Assembly: GCA_033977485.1 (NCBI GenBank)
Contig: CM066994.1
Span: 27,496,681-27,560,680 of the forward strand
Length of the DNA stretch: 64,000 nucleotides
Direction of reading: 5' to 3'
From: Hydrangea macrophylla
Taxonomy: Eukaryota; Streptophyta; Magnoliopsida; Cornales; Hydrangeaceae
Part shown: positions 46,533-57,869 of the stretch, piece by piece
How positions within the stretch are numbered: the stretch's first letter is position 1
Layout: every line of letters begins with the position of its first letter
Translations under genes and position numbers: made by a program
The notes under the pieces: model-generated
The model's input: the letters and a program-made list of their open reading frames with translations, nothing else
Databases searched by the model: none
Told to the model about the DNA's origin: nothing

Positions 46533-47560
46533 ATATCTCGCTTAGCCCACAATTGGCCCTAACTCGACACCAACACACTACAACAGACCATAATATACTG
46601 ACAACACCACCTCATGAAATACAACATAACACTACATAACTGATATTAACTCCATGAGGTCACATAATTGATGCGAAAATCCACAGAACAACCGGCGAGG
46701 CTATTCGACACAACAATGTAACACAACCACGCTCACACATCCGTCACACACTTACTCATTTAAGTACATTATCAATATATTAACCTTCATTACAATATTA
46801 ATGATTCAACCCAACGTGTTACTACTATCATCACAAACTTGATCTTCTATAACATATACAACCCCAGGTTCGGTTAACAAAATTCATAGTACAAGCCATA
46901 GCATAGACCATATTAACTTCAATCATACAACCATACAAGGAATCAAAATAATATTAAGGTCGAGCGCTCTAGCCACTCGAGCGCTCTAGCCTCGAGCGCT
47001 CGCGCTTTCTCGAGCGCTCGAGTTTAGCAATTTCTAGTTGTCTTTGTTATTCTATAATATAACTTCGATATTATTTCACAAAACTTTGCAATACTTCCTC
47101 AAAAACACACATGCAACATATTTTACTACTTATACATGTATACATACACATTATCCATGAATTGCATCACTCACCAAGTGATCAAAACTAAATGGATCAT
47201 GACATTTTTGTAAGCTTAGGGAATGGATGAAGATTATGATGATCTAGAGATAGATTTTGCTAAATCAAACACATGCAACCAAAATTTACAGATTATTATG
47301 TATATACAAACATTGTGGGTGAGTTGTAATACTCACTAAGTGATCAAACTCAAAAGGATGATGAATATGTTAAGAAAGATGATGAAAATGATGATGATAT
47401 TGAGCTTAGGACTTCAAATACTTGAGGGATTCTTCAAGGTTTAGTACCCATAGCATCAAGAACTTGAAAGGACACCAAATATGCAGCAACCAAGATGATC
47501 ACAAGCTTAAATCATGACATACAAGATAAGAATGTGTGTGTATGAAGAATTTCTCAAGAT

Positions 47561-47597
<37 letters not shown>

Positions 47598-47930
47598 GTT
47601 CTCTATTTATAGATTATGTAAACATAAAAATGATGGGGAAAGCTCTAGTATTTTTAGACTTTTCAAAGTCCAAGGAAAAAATAGACATTTCACATCTTTT
47701 TAGCTCGAGTGCTCGCCCTTCTCGAGTGCTCGCGCTGCTTGAGCGCTCGAGTTTGCTGAATGAACACAGTTTTGTTTTGTTTTTTTTTTTTTTGTAAATG
47801 GATTTATGATATGAAATGCATGGACACCCATGTAATGTCAAGTATTCTCAAAATCCCATTTACATAAATAGAAAATATCATTAATAAATATTCAAAATTA
47901 CACATTAATAATAGAAATATGGGTGTTACA
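46533..47930 (-). repeat. 5' LTR of gypsy element G2, outer segment
   Basis: Continues from 37569 after the LARD-like insertion and ends GGGTGTTACA at 47930, next to copia RT. It holds TCGAGCGCTCGA palindromes at 46962-47025 and related ones at 47702-47753, and a (CT)n(AT)n run with a TATA-like block at 47562-47600. The total LTR would be about 2.35 kb. Confidence 0.72.
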
Positions 47931-48590
47931 AAATCCATTTGCAAATTCCTTTATGAAGATACATGGAAAAATGAGATTATTTTCATACCCTTCCTTAGAC
48001 AAATATTCACTAAGATGGTTGTACCACATTCTTTCGGATTGTTTCAAACCGTACAGTGCACGTCTTAGTTTGATCGAGTACGTACTCCTTGGTTTTGCTT
48101 CAGGCAAAGCCAATCCTTAAGGGATCTTTATGTAAATATCTGTGTCTAAGTCCTTATATAGATATACAGTTACTACATCCATGAGTCTCATGTCTAGTTT
48201 TTTAGAAACTGCGAGACTTATTAAATAACTTAATGTGATTGCAACCATAACTGGGGAGTCTGTTTCTTCATAATCAATCCCAGGTTTCTGCTAAAAACCT
48301 TTTGCTACAAGATGTGCCTTATATCTTACAATATCATTTTTCTCACAAACACCCATTCAAAATCTACCGAGTTTACATTCTTTGGTGTTTGTGCTATAAG
48401 TCCAAATACACCATCTTTTTTAAGATATTTTAATTTTGCTTGAATTGGTTCTTTCCATTTTGGCAAATCATTTCTTTATCGACATTCATTTACACTACGT
48501 GGTTCAGTATCATCATTTTCATCATTGCCCTTGGATATTTTAGTAGCTACTGCAAAAGTAAATATGTCATCAATGACTAATTTCTTTCAC
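47931..48590 (-). pseudogene. copia reverse transcriptase, N-terminal part
   Basis: Readable near 48065-47935: KLRRALYGLKQSERMWYNHL, EYLSKEGY and FPCIFIKEFANGF, conserved copia RT blocks before the catalytic YVDD. The frame then runs into the G2 LTR at 47930. Upstream to 48590 other RT blocks are present but broken by stops and shifts. The catalytic part is missing from the window. Confidence 0.82.
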
Positions 48591-49262
48591 TGCTACATTT
48601 CTCCTGAAAGTATATAGAATATTGAGATCTCACTATTATCAGGTACCTGAGTCATAGTCTCTTTAGGGACTAGTGCCTTATCTAAGGCATTATCTCCCAC
48701 AGAGATTTTAGAGAATGTAGGCCTTTGGTACATAACCTCTTCTAGAGTGCTATGAATATCTTTTTCTGGAGCTGTATTAGGGCATGATTTTTCATTCACT
48801 CTCCACTTTTGGGGAGCTAAAACTTTGGAATCTGTAGGTCTGCCACGCTTCTAACATGCAACAGATTCATTTGTTGCTGTATTTGAAGTTTGTCCAATAG
48901 GAACATTAATTCGAACGGGTCATTCATAGCTGGCACATGTGACTTTGTCACCTTAGCTGCATCATTAAATGAATCAGGTAATTGACTTGCAATTTCCTGT
49001 AAATGCAATATTTTCCTAAAATTCACGTCGTTCTTCAAGAACAAGTCGTTTGCTATTAATTTCCTTTTCTCCCCCTAACAGCGGGAAGATTGTCACATCA
49101 AATTGGCAATCGGCAAATCTGGCAATAAATACCTGTTAATGGTTCTAGATAACGAACAATGGAAGGTGAGTCAAAACCAACATAAATTCCCAAATGCCCT
49201 TGGAGAACATTTTTAGTACGTTTTAGGGTTGGTATTGGAGCATGTACTACACAACCAAATTT
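48591..49262 (-). pseudogene. copia integrase-RT spacer
   Basis: Decayed polyprotein linker, partly open at 49044-48817 and 48799-48593. It has no catalytic motif. Position and codon direction place it between the integrase end and RT. Confidence 0.6.
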
Positions 49263-49864
49263 TTACAAGTGTGAAATGTTAGGCAAACAACCTGTCACAA
49301 GTTGTGCAGGTAAAAATTGATTATAAGAACTGGGTCTAAGTTTAAGTAACATTTCAACATGCAAGATAGCATGTCTCCATGCACTAACAGGGAGTCTAGA
49401 TTGCATAAGCAAAGGCCTCGCAACACGTTGAAGGTGTTTAATTGGGGATTCTGCTAAACCATTTTGTGTGTGTACATGCAGGACAGGATGTTCAACATCA
49501 ATTCCTATGGATGAACAATAGTTATCAAAAACTTGAGAGGTAAATTTGGCTGCATTGTCAAGTCGAATAGACTTAATTGGTTGGTCCAAAAAGTGTGCCT
49601 TAAGTTTGATAATTTGACTAAGTAATATAAAAATGCAAAATTACATATAGAGAGTAGGCATACATGTGACCATCTAGTGAAAGCATCTAATAAGACCATG
49701 TAATATCTAAATGGGCCACTAGCAGAGTGAATTGAACCACAAATGTCACCTAGTATCCTTTGTAAGAAGGATGGCGACTCAGAAACAATTTTAATAAATG
49801 ACGGTCTAGTAATAAGTTTTCCTTGTGAACAAGGAATATAAAGGTGTCCACTAGGCAAAAACAA
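49263..49864 (-). pseudogene. copia integrase core, frameshifted
   Basis: The first half (49864-49640) has GDICGSIHSASGPFRYYMV and the first catalytic Asp in LLDAFTRWS. A frameshift near 49600 leads to the second half (49589-49263) with the second Asp in IRLDNAAKFTS and a Glu in QNGLAESPIKH. All three catalytic acids are present but in two frames. Confidence 0.85.
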
Positions 49865-50510
49865 ATGTTGGTTTACTAGAGTATGCCATTTGAGTCATCC
49901 ACTATCTTCTTCAACATTGTAGATCCATGATGACCCAAACGATCATGCCAAAGAATTAAATTTCTTGGGTCTTTGAGCTTCTGGCTTAGAATGGCATGTG
50001 ATTCAACAATCTCAATTGTTGTGTAATATAATACCAATGAGAGAATAAAGAATTTTTCTAATGTAAGCTTCTGGTCTCCAACATAAGAAATTATGCATGA
50101 AAATTCTTTATTACCTTCATTTTTAATTTCAATATGATACTCATTCATTCGTATATCTTTAAAACTTAGCAAGTTTCTTCGGGAACTACTTGAATGTAAC
50201 ACATTTTGAATGAATAGATGAGTACCATTTGGTAACAAAATATGGGCTCTTCCGGAGCCTTCAATAATTTTTGCAGATCCAGCTATAGTGGACACATTTT
50301 TTTTGTTGCGTTCTAGTGTAGAGAAGAACTTTTGACATTTAAGAATGGTGTGGGTTGTCCCACTATCGACCATGCATATATCATCCTCGCATTTTTTTCA
50401 TCCCAAGATCCATACCTTGAAAAATAAAGTAGAGAAAAAAAATATTTAACGAAGCAATTAACTATCTAAAATATTATTCAACGCATAATTATTCAAATGT
50501 TCAAATCTCG
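49865..50510 (-). pseudogene. copia protease and GAG-pre-integrase region
   Basis: The protease active site VDSGTTHTI is at 50373-50345, followed by GRAHILLPNG and NLLSF. The pre-integrase H-x-H block LWHDRLGHHG is near 49960. A single-base shift just before 50373 separates it from the upstream frame. The RTE LINE enters at 50528/50529, separating it from gag. Confidence 0.85.
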
Positions 50511-50566
50511 TCCCATGCAAATTAGTAACCAAACCAAACCAAACCAAACCAAGCCTTGTGTCCCAA

Positions 50567-52786
50567 TCAATTGGGGTCGGCTGTATGAATCCTTTTTCTC
50601 CATTCTGCATGATCAAGAGCCATATGCTCATTTAAATTATATACATTCATATCTTGTTGCACTACATATTCCCAAGTCAGTCTAGGTCTGCCTCTCCCTC
50701 TAACTATTCCAGACACTACGATCTTATCACTCTTTCGCACAGGTGCATCTACAGGTCTTCGTTGCACATGGCCGAACCATCTAAGTCTATTCTCCCTCAA
50801 CTTATCCTCAATATGTGTCACTCCTATAGTCTCTCGGATGTATTCATTTCTAATTCTATCTTTCCTAGTCTTACCACACATCCATCTTAGCATCCTCATC
50901 TCTGCTACACTCACTTTGCTAATGTGTTGTTTCTTAGTTGCCCAACACTCTGTCCCGTAGAGCATAGTTGTCCTATAAAATTTTCCTTTCAATTTTGCTG
51001 GTATTCTCCAGTCACATAATACTCTAGAAGCACTCCTCCACTTAAGCCAGCCCACTTTAATTCTATGGGTCACGTCAATACCAATCTCTCCGTCTCTACT
51101 GATCATTGAACCTAGATAGCGAAAGTGTTCCCTCTTTGGGATCTCCTGATCTTCGATCTTCACTGCTTCGTTGTCTCTACTTCTACTATTGCTAAAAGCA
51201 CATTCCATGTATTCTGTTTTCGTCCTACTTATCTTTAGCCCCTTAGTCTCCAGTGCTTCTCTCCAAGCTTCTAGTTTAGTGTTGAGTCCCCTTTTAGTCT
51301 CATCAACCAAGACAATATCATCTGCGAACAACATACACCATGGGACCTCATCTTGAATGTGTCTAGTCAATTCATCCATAATTAGGGCGAACAAATAAGG
51401 GCTCAAGGTTGACCCCTGGTGCAGGCCTACAGTAATTGGGAATTTGCTTGTTTCTCCGGCTGGTGATCTAATTGTAGTAATTGCTTCATCATACATATCC
51501 TTCACCACGTCAATATAACCCTTGGTCACTCCTTTTTTCTCTAGCACCCACCAAATTAAATCTCTAGGCACTCTATCATAAGCTTTTTCTAAATCAATAA
51601 AAACCATATGTAGATCTTTTTTCTTCTCTCTATACTTTTCCATTAGTCTTCTAAGTAAATAAATTGCTTCCATAGTTGATCTCCCAGGCATAAATCCAAA
51701 CTGATTTTCTGACACTGATGTTGCACCTCTTAAGCGATGCTCCATCACTCTCTCCCATAGCTTCATAGTATGGTTCATCAATTTAATACCTCTATAGTTG
51801 TTGCATTGTTGTACATCTCCTTTACTCTTATATATAGGCACTAGGATGTTCTTCCTGTACTCATCAGGCATTTTTCTAGTCATTAAAATCCTATTAAAAA
51901 CTTTTGTAAGCCAAGATGCCCCCACATCTCCCAAGCATTTCCAAACCTCAATGGGGATCCCATCTGGTCCTAAGGCCTTGTTGGGTTTCATCTTCTTCAA
52001 AGCAAATTCCACCTCAAACTTCCTTATTCTCCGATAGAATCTGTATTCTCTAGTTTCATCGTAATTTCTAGTTTTTTCTTCCATTGTGTCATCCATATGT
52101 TTTTCATTCAGTAACTTCTCAAAATAACTCTTCCACCTTTCCTTAATCTCTTCGTCGTTCACTAATACCCTAGAGTCATCGGCTTTTATACACTTAACCT
52201 GATTAATGTCTCTTGTTTTCCTTTCTCTCGACTTAGCAAGTTTATAAATACATTTTTCTCCCTCTCTAGTGTCTAGTTTGGTGTAGAAGGCGTCATAGGC
52301 TTCCATTTTATCAACTCTAACTGTCCTTTTAACCTCCTTATTTGCACATTTATAGTTTTTGAAGTGTTCCTCACTTCTATCATTTTGCCACTTCTTAAAG
52401 CAATCCTTTGTGGTTTTTACTGCAGCTTGTACCTCTTTATTCCACCACCAAGTATCTTTAGAAGCTAACCCTCTTCCCTTCGACTCTCCAAGGATCTCCT
52501 TCGATATTCTCGTGATGCACCCTGCCATTCTATCCCACATAATATTGCTTCCATCTTTCAAATTCCAAGGTGCTTTTGTATATATTCTCTCTTGGAATAT
52601 TGCTAGTTTCTCGCCTTTAAGGTTCCACCACCTAGTTCGCGGATTTATAGGGTCTTTTCTAGTACGACATTGTCCTTTTATATGGATATCTAAAATAGTA
52701 AGTCTATGTTGAGATGTTAAACTCTCTCTTGGGATGACCTTACAGTCTTTACATGCTAAGCGGTCTGCCTTTCTCACAAGGAACAA
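50567..52786 (-). CDS. RTE LINE reverse transcriptase, open frame
   Basis: 739 residues open. RT motifs in order are [85 protein letters not shown] and the catalytic [10 protein letters not shown]. These are followed by the C-terminal region with [42 protein letters not shown] and GRGRPRLTW. The first codon used is a Met just after an in-frame TAG, so the true protein starts in the endonuclease part. It performs target-primed reverse transcription in the family. It is the best-preserved coding frame outside the Tat gag. Confidence 0.9.
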   Translation of the reverse strand: MFLVRKADRLACKDCKVIPRESLTSQHRLTILDIHIKGQCRTRKDPINPRTRWWNLKGEKLAIFQERIYTKAPWNLKDGSNIMWDRMAGCITRISKEILGESKGRGLASKDTWWWNKEVQAAVKTTKDCFKKWQNDRSEEHFKNYKCANKEVKRTVRVDKMEAYDAFYTKLDTREGEKCIYKLAKSRERKTRDINQVKCIKADDSRVLVNDEEIKERWKSYFEKLLNEKHMDDTMEEKTRNYDETREYRFYRRIRKFEVEFALKKMKPNKALGPDGIPIEVWKCLGDVGASWLTKVFNRILMTRKMPDEYRKNILVPIYKSKGDVQQCNNYRGIKLMNHTMKLWERVMEHRLRGATSVSENQFGFMPGRSTMEAIYLLRRLMEKYREKKKDLHMVFIDLEKAYDRVPRDLIWWVLEKKGVTKGYIDVVKDMYDEAITTIRSPAGETSKFPITVGLHQGSTLSPYLFALIMDELTRHIQDEVPWCMLFADDIVLVDETKRGLNTKLEAWREALETKGLKISRTKTEYMECAFSNSRSRDNEAVKIEDQEIPKREHFRYLGSMISRDGEIGIDVTHRIKVGWLKWRSASRVLCDWRIPAKLKGKFYRTTMLYGTECWATKKQHISKVSVAEMRMLRWMCGKTRKDRIRNEYIRETIGVTHIEDKLRENRLRWFGHVQRRPVDAPVRKSDKIVVSGIVRGRGRPRLTWEYVVQQDMNVYNLNEHMALDHAEWRKRIHTADPN

Positions 52787-53344
52787 ATCGATCTAGCTTC
52801 TATTAGATCCACTCTTAAAGGTTATCAAGTGTTCTTCCCTCTTTTTGAAAAAGGTGTTTGCTACTACAAGATCATATGCTACGGCAAAATCTAAAATACT
52901 CACCCCTGCCTCATTCTGATCTCCAAAACCATACCCCCCATGCACCCTCTCATATCCAGTTCTATCTTTGCCTACATGGCCATTAAAATCTCCACCTACA
53001 ATTATCTTCTCTCCTCCCGGTATTTCTTGCATTAAAGCGTCTAACTCATCCTAGAATTGTCTTTTAGTGTGATCATCCAATCCTACTTGGGGCGCGTATG
53101 CACTAATCACATTAATTATATCCACTCCAACTACCAGTTTGATAAGCAATATTCTGTCTCCTTTCCTCGTGACTGTCACAACTTTATCCTTGAGGTTCTT
53201 GTCAACCACAATTCCGACACCATTTCTATGCGTATCTTTCCCTGTATAGAATATCTTATACCCAGTCTTTTCTACCTCCTTAGCTTTCTCTCCAACCCAC
53301 TTTGTTTCTTGTAAACATACTACATTAACCTTCCTTCTAATCAT
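52787..53344 (-). pseudogene. RTE LINE endonuclease domain, two stops
   Basis: VNVVCLQETKWVG (catalytic Glu), NGVGIVVDK, INVISAYAPQVG and, after a TAG near 53050, VGGDFNGHVGKD (catalytic Asp/Asn) and a SGSNRS-ID end followed by another TAG near 52790. Both stops are one transition from the expected codon (TGG or CAG). A one-base loss near 53343 also separates it from the upstream TWNIGTLTG block. It is inactive as it stands. Confidence 0.85.
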
Positions 53345-53568
53345 ATGTCTACTAGTTCCATAGCTTTACCTGTTAAGGTTCCTATATTCCAAGTTGCTAA
53401 CCTAAGCCTATAGTTCTGGACTAGCTTCTTTACCCGCAGTGGCCCAGATGAGCACGTGAACCCTTGCTTATTTAACACCGCACCCGGTGTCGATGCAGCC
53501 GCCCTTGCACATTTTTTGAAACACCCGAAGGCAGGCGCAACGCGTTGCTTAAAGGGAACGCCCTAGCA
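53345..53568 (-). other. RTE LINE 5' end
   Basis: The minus strand carries LATWNIGTLTGKAMELVD near 53410-53345, the start of the endonuclease fold, in a frame offset from the rest. Before it is a GC-richer untranslated start. Confidence 0.7.
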
Positions 53569-53586
53569 TCCCATGCAAATTAGTAA

Positions 53587-54461
53587 AATAAAATAATTCC
53601 AACTATAGAAATTATCCAGCTAGCTAGACTGAGGCTTGTGGATCTCCTAACATATATTGAATACCTCATTAGTGACAGGATCTCCATCTTCATCCTGAAA
53701 AAAATATGAACAATTCAAGTGGGTGTTGCCAATTGTGTATCCAGATGGGATATCACTATTTTCCCATTCTTCTAATAAATTTGTCTCCGAGGTTCTAATA
53801 GATGCTTGGTACTGCTCCACCTCCTGCTTGGATGCACGATAAATGCGCGACCAATGTCCACTTTTTCCACATCTATAACAAATATCATTGGGTGTAGTAG
53901 GATTATTAGGTGTGCTCTTGTTACCTTTAGCAGGAGTTGTAGACCATTTCTTGTGGTTCTTGAAATTAACATTCTTTTGTTGACCAAAATTATTGTAACC
54001 ACTTCTCTTAGAATAATTATTATGACAACCTCTTCTGGGCTTGCCACCTTTTCTAGAGTTATTATTTTTATCACGTCCTCTGTCTTGGCCTCTTTGGTAG
54101 CCAAAGTTTGCATTTGCTTTAGGAAATGCTGCAGCTCCAGTTGGTGTAGCATTGTGATTTTTCATTAGAAGCTTACAATTTTCCTCAGCGACAAGGAGAC
54201 AAGTTACCAGTTTTGAATAGTTGGCAAATTTACGCTCTCTATATTGCTGCTGTAGGAGCACATTCGAGGCATGAAAGGTTGAGAGTGTATTTTCTATCAT
54301 TTGAGCATCTGTCACTTTTTCACCACATAATTTAAGATGAGAGACAATGTCGAATAATGTGGAGTTATATTCTGAATCCATCTTAAAATCTTGGTACCTC
54401 AAGTTCAAAAACTCACTATGTGCATTGGGAAGTATGACCATCTACTGGTGGTTATACATGT
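53587..54461 (-). pseudogene. copia gag, C-terminal two thirds
   Basis: Open from 54441 for 264 residues: NLRYQDFKMDSEYNS, KLCGEKVTDAQMIENTLSTF and RERKFANYSKL are conserved copia gag blocks. A basic Asn/Arg/Gly-rich stretch and a zinc knuckle follow. The knuckle reads CYRCGKSGHWSRIY, so the last cysteine is replaced by tyrosine. A TAG precedes 54441, two codons after the YNHQ motif. It joins the fragment at 57427-57670 across the solo LTR. Confidence 0.85.
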
Positions 54462-54466
54462 CCTTC

Positions 54467-57421
54467 TATAACAACCTGCATTTCATTTAATTTTAAATTT
54501 GCATTTCATATTTAATTAGTGTTCCTGATGTTATCTCAAATTTGTAATTCTCATGTTTAGAATTCTAATACTTGTTTTAATTCATATTGAAATTCTTATT
54601 GGGGTCAAACTGCAATTTTATAAATTTAGTAACGCTTGTGTTGGATTTCAAAGTCTGTATTTCAAAACAGTGAAAATATTTTCTTTTAATTCAAACTATA
54701 TTTTTATAAAACCAGAAAACCATTCCTTACGTTAAAATGAATTTTCTATATTTTTGTGGTGATCACCGCACCGCGAAAATACCAGTCTATGCTCAAAACT
54801 GTCCGCGCCGCGTTGGACTCCTACAGTTTTGGATTTTCCCATCCAACCCAATGTGACACTTGCTTTACTACATTTAATGTTGGCAGTGATGGAATGAGTG
54901 TTGTTTGGGAATGCATTTTGTACATATATGATGTTGTGCCATAAGTTGTTTTGCCAAACATGAGAAGTGATTCATAGGCTAGTTGTTCATGTCTTGTTTG
55001 CCAATGCCTAACTTGTGTGAGTTATTGTTGTGCCTTAAGCTTCTTTTCCCAAATAATTTCATGTTGCCCCCTACATATCTATAATTGTCCCTTAGTTAAC
55101 TGTAGAGGTAAACTCTCTACACATGAATCCTATACGTATATGTTGTGCAGTGTATATTGTATTTAGAGAATAATTATTAAGCTCTTTTTGTTGAGCCTTG
55201 GAGAATCTACTTGGTGGGCCAAGTTAAGCAATCTCTTCATATACTCTTATACACTCACACTTAACACTCATTTTTTTTCCTGCTATTGCAAACTGAAATT
55301 GAGAGAGTGAGAGAGAGATACTCAAAGAGTTACAGAATTATTTTAGAAAGAGACACTCAACCTCCATAGTTTGGATAATTGAAGCTTGGATTTCTTATAC
55401 AGCTTTTCTTTCTCAACAACTTCAAAATCCTTATCATTTGTTAGTATTTAAAACTCACTCAGAATATACTACATGTTTATTTACTGTGTGTTTGTTTAAT
55501 TTTGTCAACCACCATTGATGAATTTGTGTATGAACTCCATAGCTTGAAAGTCATGACTTTTCAAAACTTAACCAAAGTCTGATTTATTAGATAAATATGA
55601 AAGGTTACATATCATATATGCCATGTTTAAAGTTTTAGAACTTAGTTTGTTCATATGAAAAAGTACATAAGAAATTAAGTTTTGTCATCTTATAATCTTT
55701 CATAAAATTCTAAAGTTATAGATCAATTCAAGTAAAATTGATTGTAGATTCATAATCCTTGCGAAAAATCGGAGAGATCCATATATAATAAGGCTTGGTT
55801 ATTGTCAAATTTCAAAATGGGTAAAAAAAAACCCTTAAATTTTGAAATAGGGCATTCTCCGCGAAGAAATGAAGACACTACTGAAACTCGCGCACGCGAT
55901 CGCGCGAGCGAAGGTCGAGCGAGCGACCCACGTGAGCGAGCGAGGTGGCTGGTTTCAAGTAGATAGAAAAGGTTTTAAAAAGAAAAACGAAAATTGGGCA
56001 AATCATGCGAGCGGCATGCGCGCGCGAGCTATGTGTTTTCAGGCAGACAGAAAAGATTTTAAAAGAAAATGAAAAAAGGGCATATTGTGCTAGCGGCCCG
56101 CGCGAGCGGCCCGCGTGTGCGAATTCTGACAGTTTCTGGTTGTTGTCTGTTTTCTGCTACGGGACTGTTTGGATGATATTTTATGAGTTTTTAAGGCTCT
56201 GTTTGGAAGTTATGTTAAAACAGATTACGTTTTGGTTGTTAAAGGATGATTATGATTTCGATTCTTTTCAAATATACGTGGTTATCAATCCCGACATTTC
56301 ATATGTTCTGTTGCACGACATTCATATGGTGTCAGTTGTACATGCATAGTGAGTGTGAGTGTTGGTCAGTGTGGAAAAGAGTAATGGTCAGTATGGTATA
56401 GAGTGTGTGGTTGAGATTGTATTGTGGACACTCCCTAGTAAGTGAGTACCAAAGTGTGTTGTGGTTGAGATTTCGGCTAGAGTGTCTTTGAAATGCGACG
56501 GTGGAAAAACTGGACACTCCCTGACGCCCATGGTAGCGTTAAAGTGTGTGACACCGAACTTGGACATTCCCTGGCACCCATGGTAGTGCTAAAGTGTGGC
56601 CTACGGACACTCCCTGGTACCCGAGTCTGGATACTGTGTGATGTATTTGTGAGGTGGTTAGGTACTAAAGTGTGAGGCATTGGACATTTCCTGACACCCC
56701 GTGCTAAAGTGTGAGGCAAACTGGACATTCCCTGACACCCCTGTGCTAAAGTGTGGCTATCAGAGTATTTCAAAGATACTGGTGTGAGATGGTGGGTTGT
56801 TGTGTTTGTCGAGAGAAAAGAGTCGGTAAGATGAGATGGTGCAATGTTTTCATACACGGTCACATATATGTGAATTATAGCTTTCAAATGATATTGTGGT
56901 TGTTTTCTAAAATGAACTCTTTACTCTAATGTAAACTTATTGAATTGAATAGGAATTTGAAAATGGTAAATGAGTATGTGTTACATTTAAAGTTATGTTT
57001 TTAATACTCACCAGCTTCTTGAAGCTGACGACGTTGATGCGTCCTGGATATTCATGTCTAGGCTTTTCAGGTTTTGATCAAGTTGAGCATTATGACTATG
57101 CTAACTGAGAACGGCTGCTTTTGGAAGATAAAACTGTTATCAATATCCTATGCTTTAATTTATGAACTGTTTTGTAATAAGGATGACTGTAATAGATGTT
57201 AAGTTATTGTCTTGATTTAAGGCGGTTTGTGCCTCTAGAGACCCCGTGCTGTAATAACTATTAAGCTAGAAAAACTTTGTAAGCCTTGATTGCTCTACTC
57301 TGATTATTATGCTTTTGTTGTTTACGTTTGGGACGGAATAGATCCTTCAAACTGTCACGACCTACGGGTCCATAAAGGAAATTAAACGCTTTTCTTATTT
57401 ATGCTACGTCAGGGCGTGACA
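54467..57421 (+). mobile_element. Solo LTR, family S1 (2,955 bp)
   Basis: Starts TATAACAACC (TG changed to TA) and ends GGGCGTGACA at 57421, with CCTTC (54462-54466) and CTTTC (57422-57426) as a five-base target duplication with one mismatch. It splits the copia gag exactly. It holds the CGCGAGCG-rich cluster at 55886-56120 in two related blocks about 100 bases apart, the GACACTCCCTG array at 56510-56755, and no gene. Confidence 0.92.
55886..56120. repeat. GC-rich palindrome cluster of the S1 LTR
   Basis: Includes CGCGATCGCG, GCATGCGCGCGCG and repeated GAGCGAGCG and GAGCGGCCCGCG, inside an AT-rich LTR. Confidence 0.75.
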
Positions 57422-57426
57422 CTTTC

Positions 57427-57670
57427 AGGGACTTCCATAGACTCAAAGGATCTTCCTCGGTTAAGTACTCGTTCTTGAGGTCATCATGAATATGGTGATG
57501 CAAGAAAATAAGTACAATGCTTTCTCTTCAGGAGACATTTTATTTCCTACGTTAATAGCATCACCCAACTTTTTAGACTGTAAGTGAAGTTTGTCATCAA
57601 GCTGCCAAGAAAAATGGTTCCCTCCATTGACAGCAAAAGCATTAAATTTAAGTTTTGTAAGACTCGACAT
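57427..57670 (-). pseudogene. copia gag, N-terminal part
   Basis: Starts at the ATG at 57670. Conserved blocks are FNAFAVNGGNHFSW, LDDKLHL and the KMSPEEKA region, then a shifted frame reads LKNEYLTEEDPLSLWKSLK up to 57427, where the solo LTR begins. The next gag codons appear at 54461. An upstream in-frame ATG at 57700 is less likely because the family starts at the conserved block. Confidence 0.85.
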
Positions 57671-57869
57671 CTGAAGGGAGAAAAATAAATAAATAAACAA
57701 TTAAAGAAGATTTACAATCTGGGCATGATAAAAATTAGAATGCTTTACGATTTTAGATTTTATCATGTGAAACTTTTAGTTTCAATTTACCATTTTATTT
57801 GAATAATAAAACTTAAATAAAAATAACTTCCAATGATGGAAATAATAGAACTTCAGGTTCTAAACATAT
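57671..57869 (-). other. copia leader, inner part
   Basis: No gene. It ends at the solo LTR of 57870 and includes CTTCAGGTTCTAA, a unit of the leader repeat that continues at 59489. Confidence 0.5.

Larger units (their letters stand above)
50529..53568 (-). mobile_element. RTE-clade LINE, near full length
   Basis: Flanked by an exact 18-bp target duplication TCCCATGCAAATTAGTAA (50511-50528 and 53569-53586). The 3' end is a (TTTGG)n tail on the minus strand at 50529-50552 instead of poly-A, which is usual for RTE elements. It encodes an AP endonuclease and an RT, and the 5' end CTAGGGCGTTCCC lies at 53566. The 3.04 kb length fits a complete RTE element. Confidence 0.93.

Noticed and set aside
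54467..57421. Complete element rather than solo LTR
   Set aside because: The copia gag resumes directly on both sides with a five-base duplication, and no primer site, gag or pol lies within.
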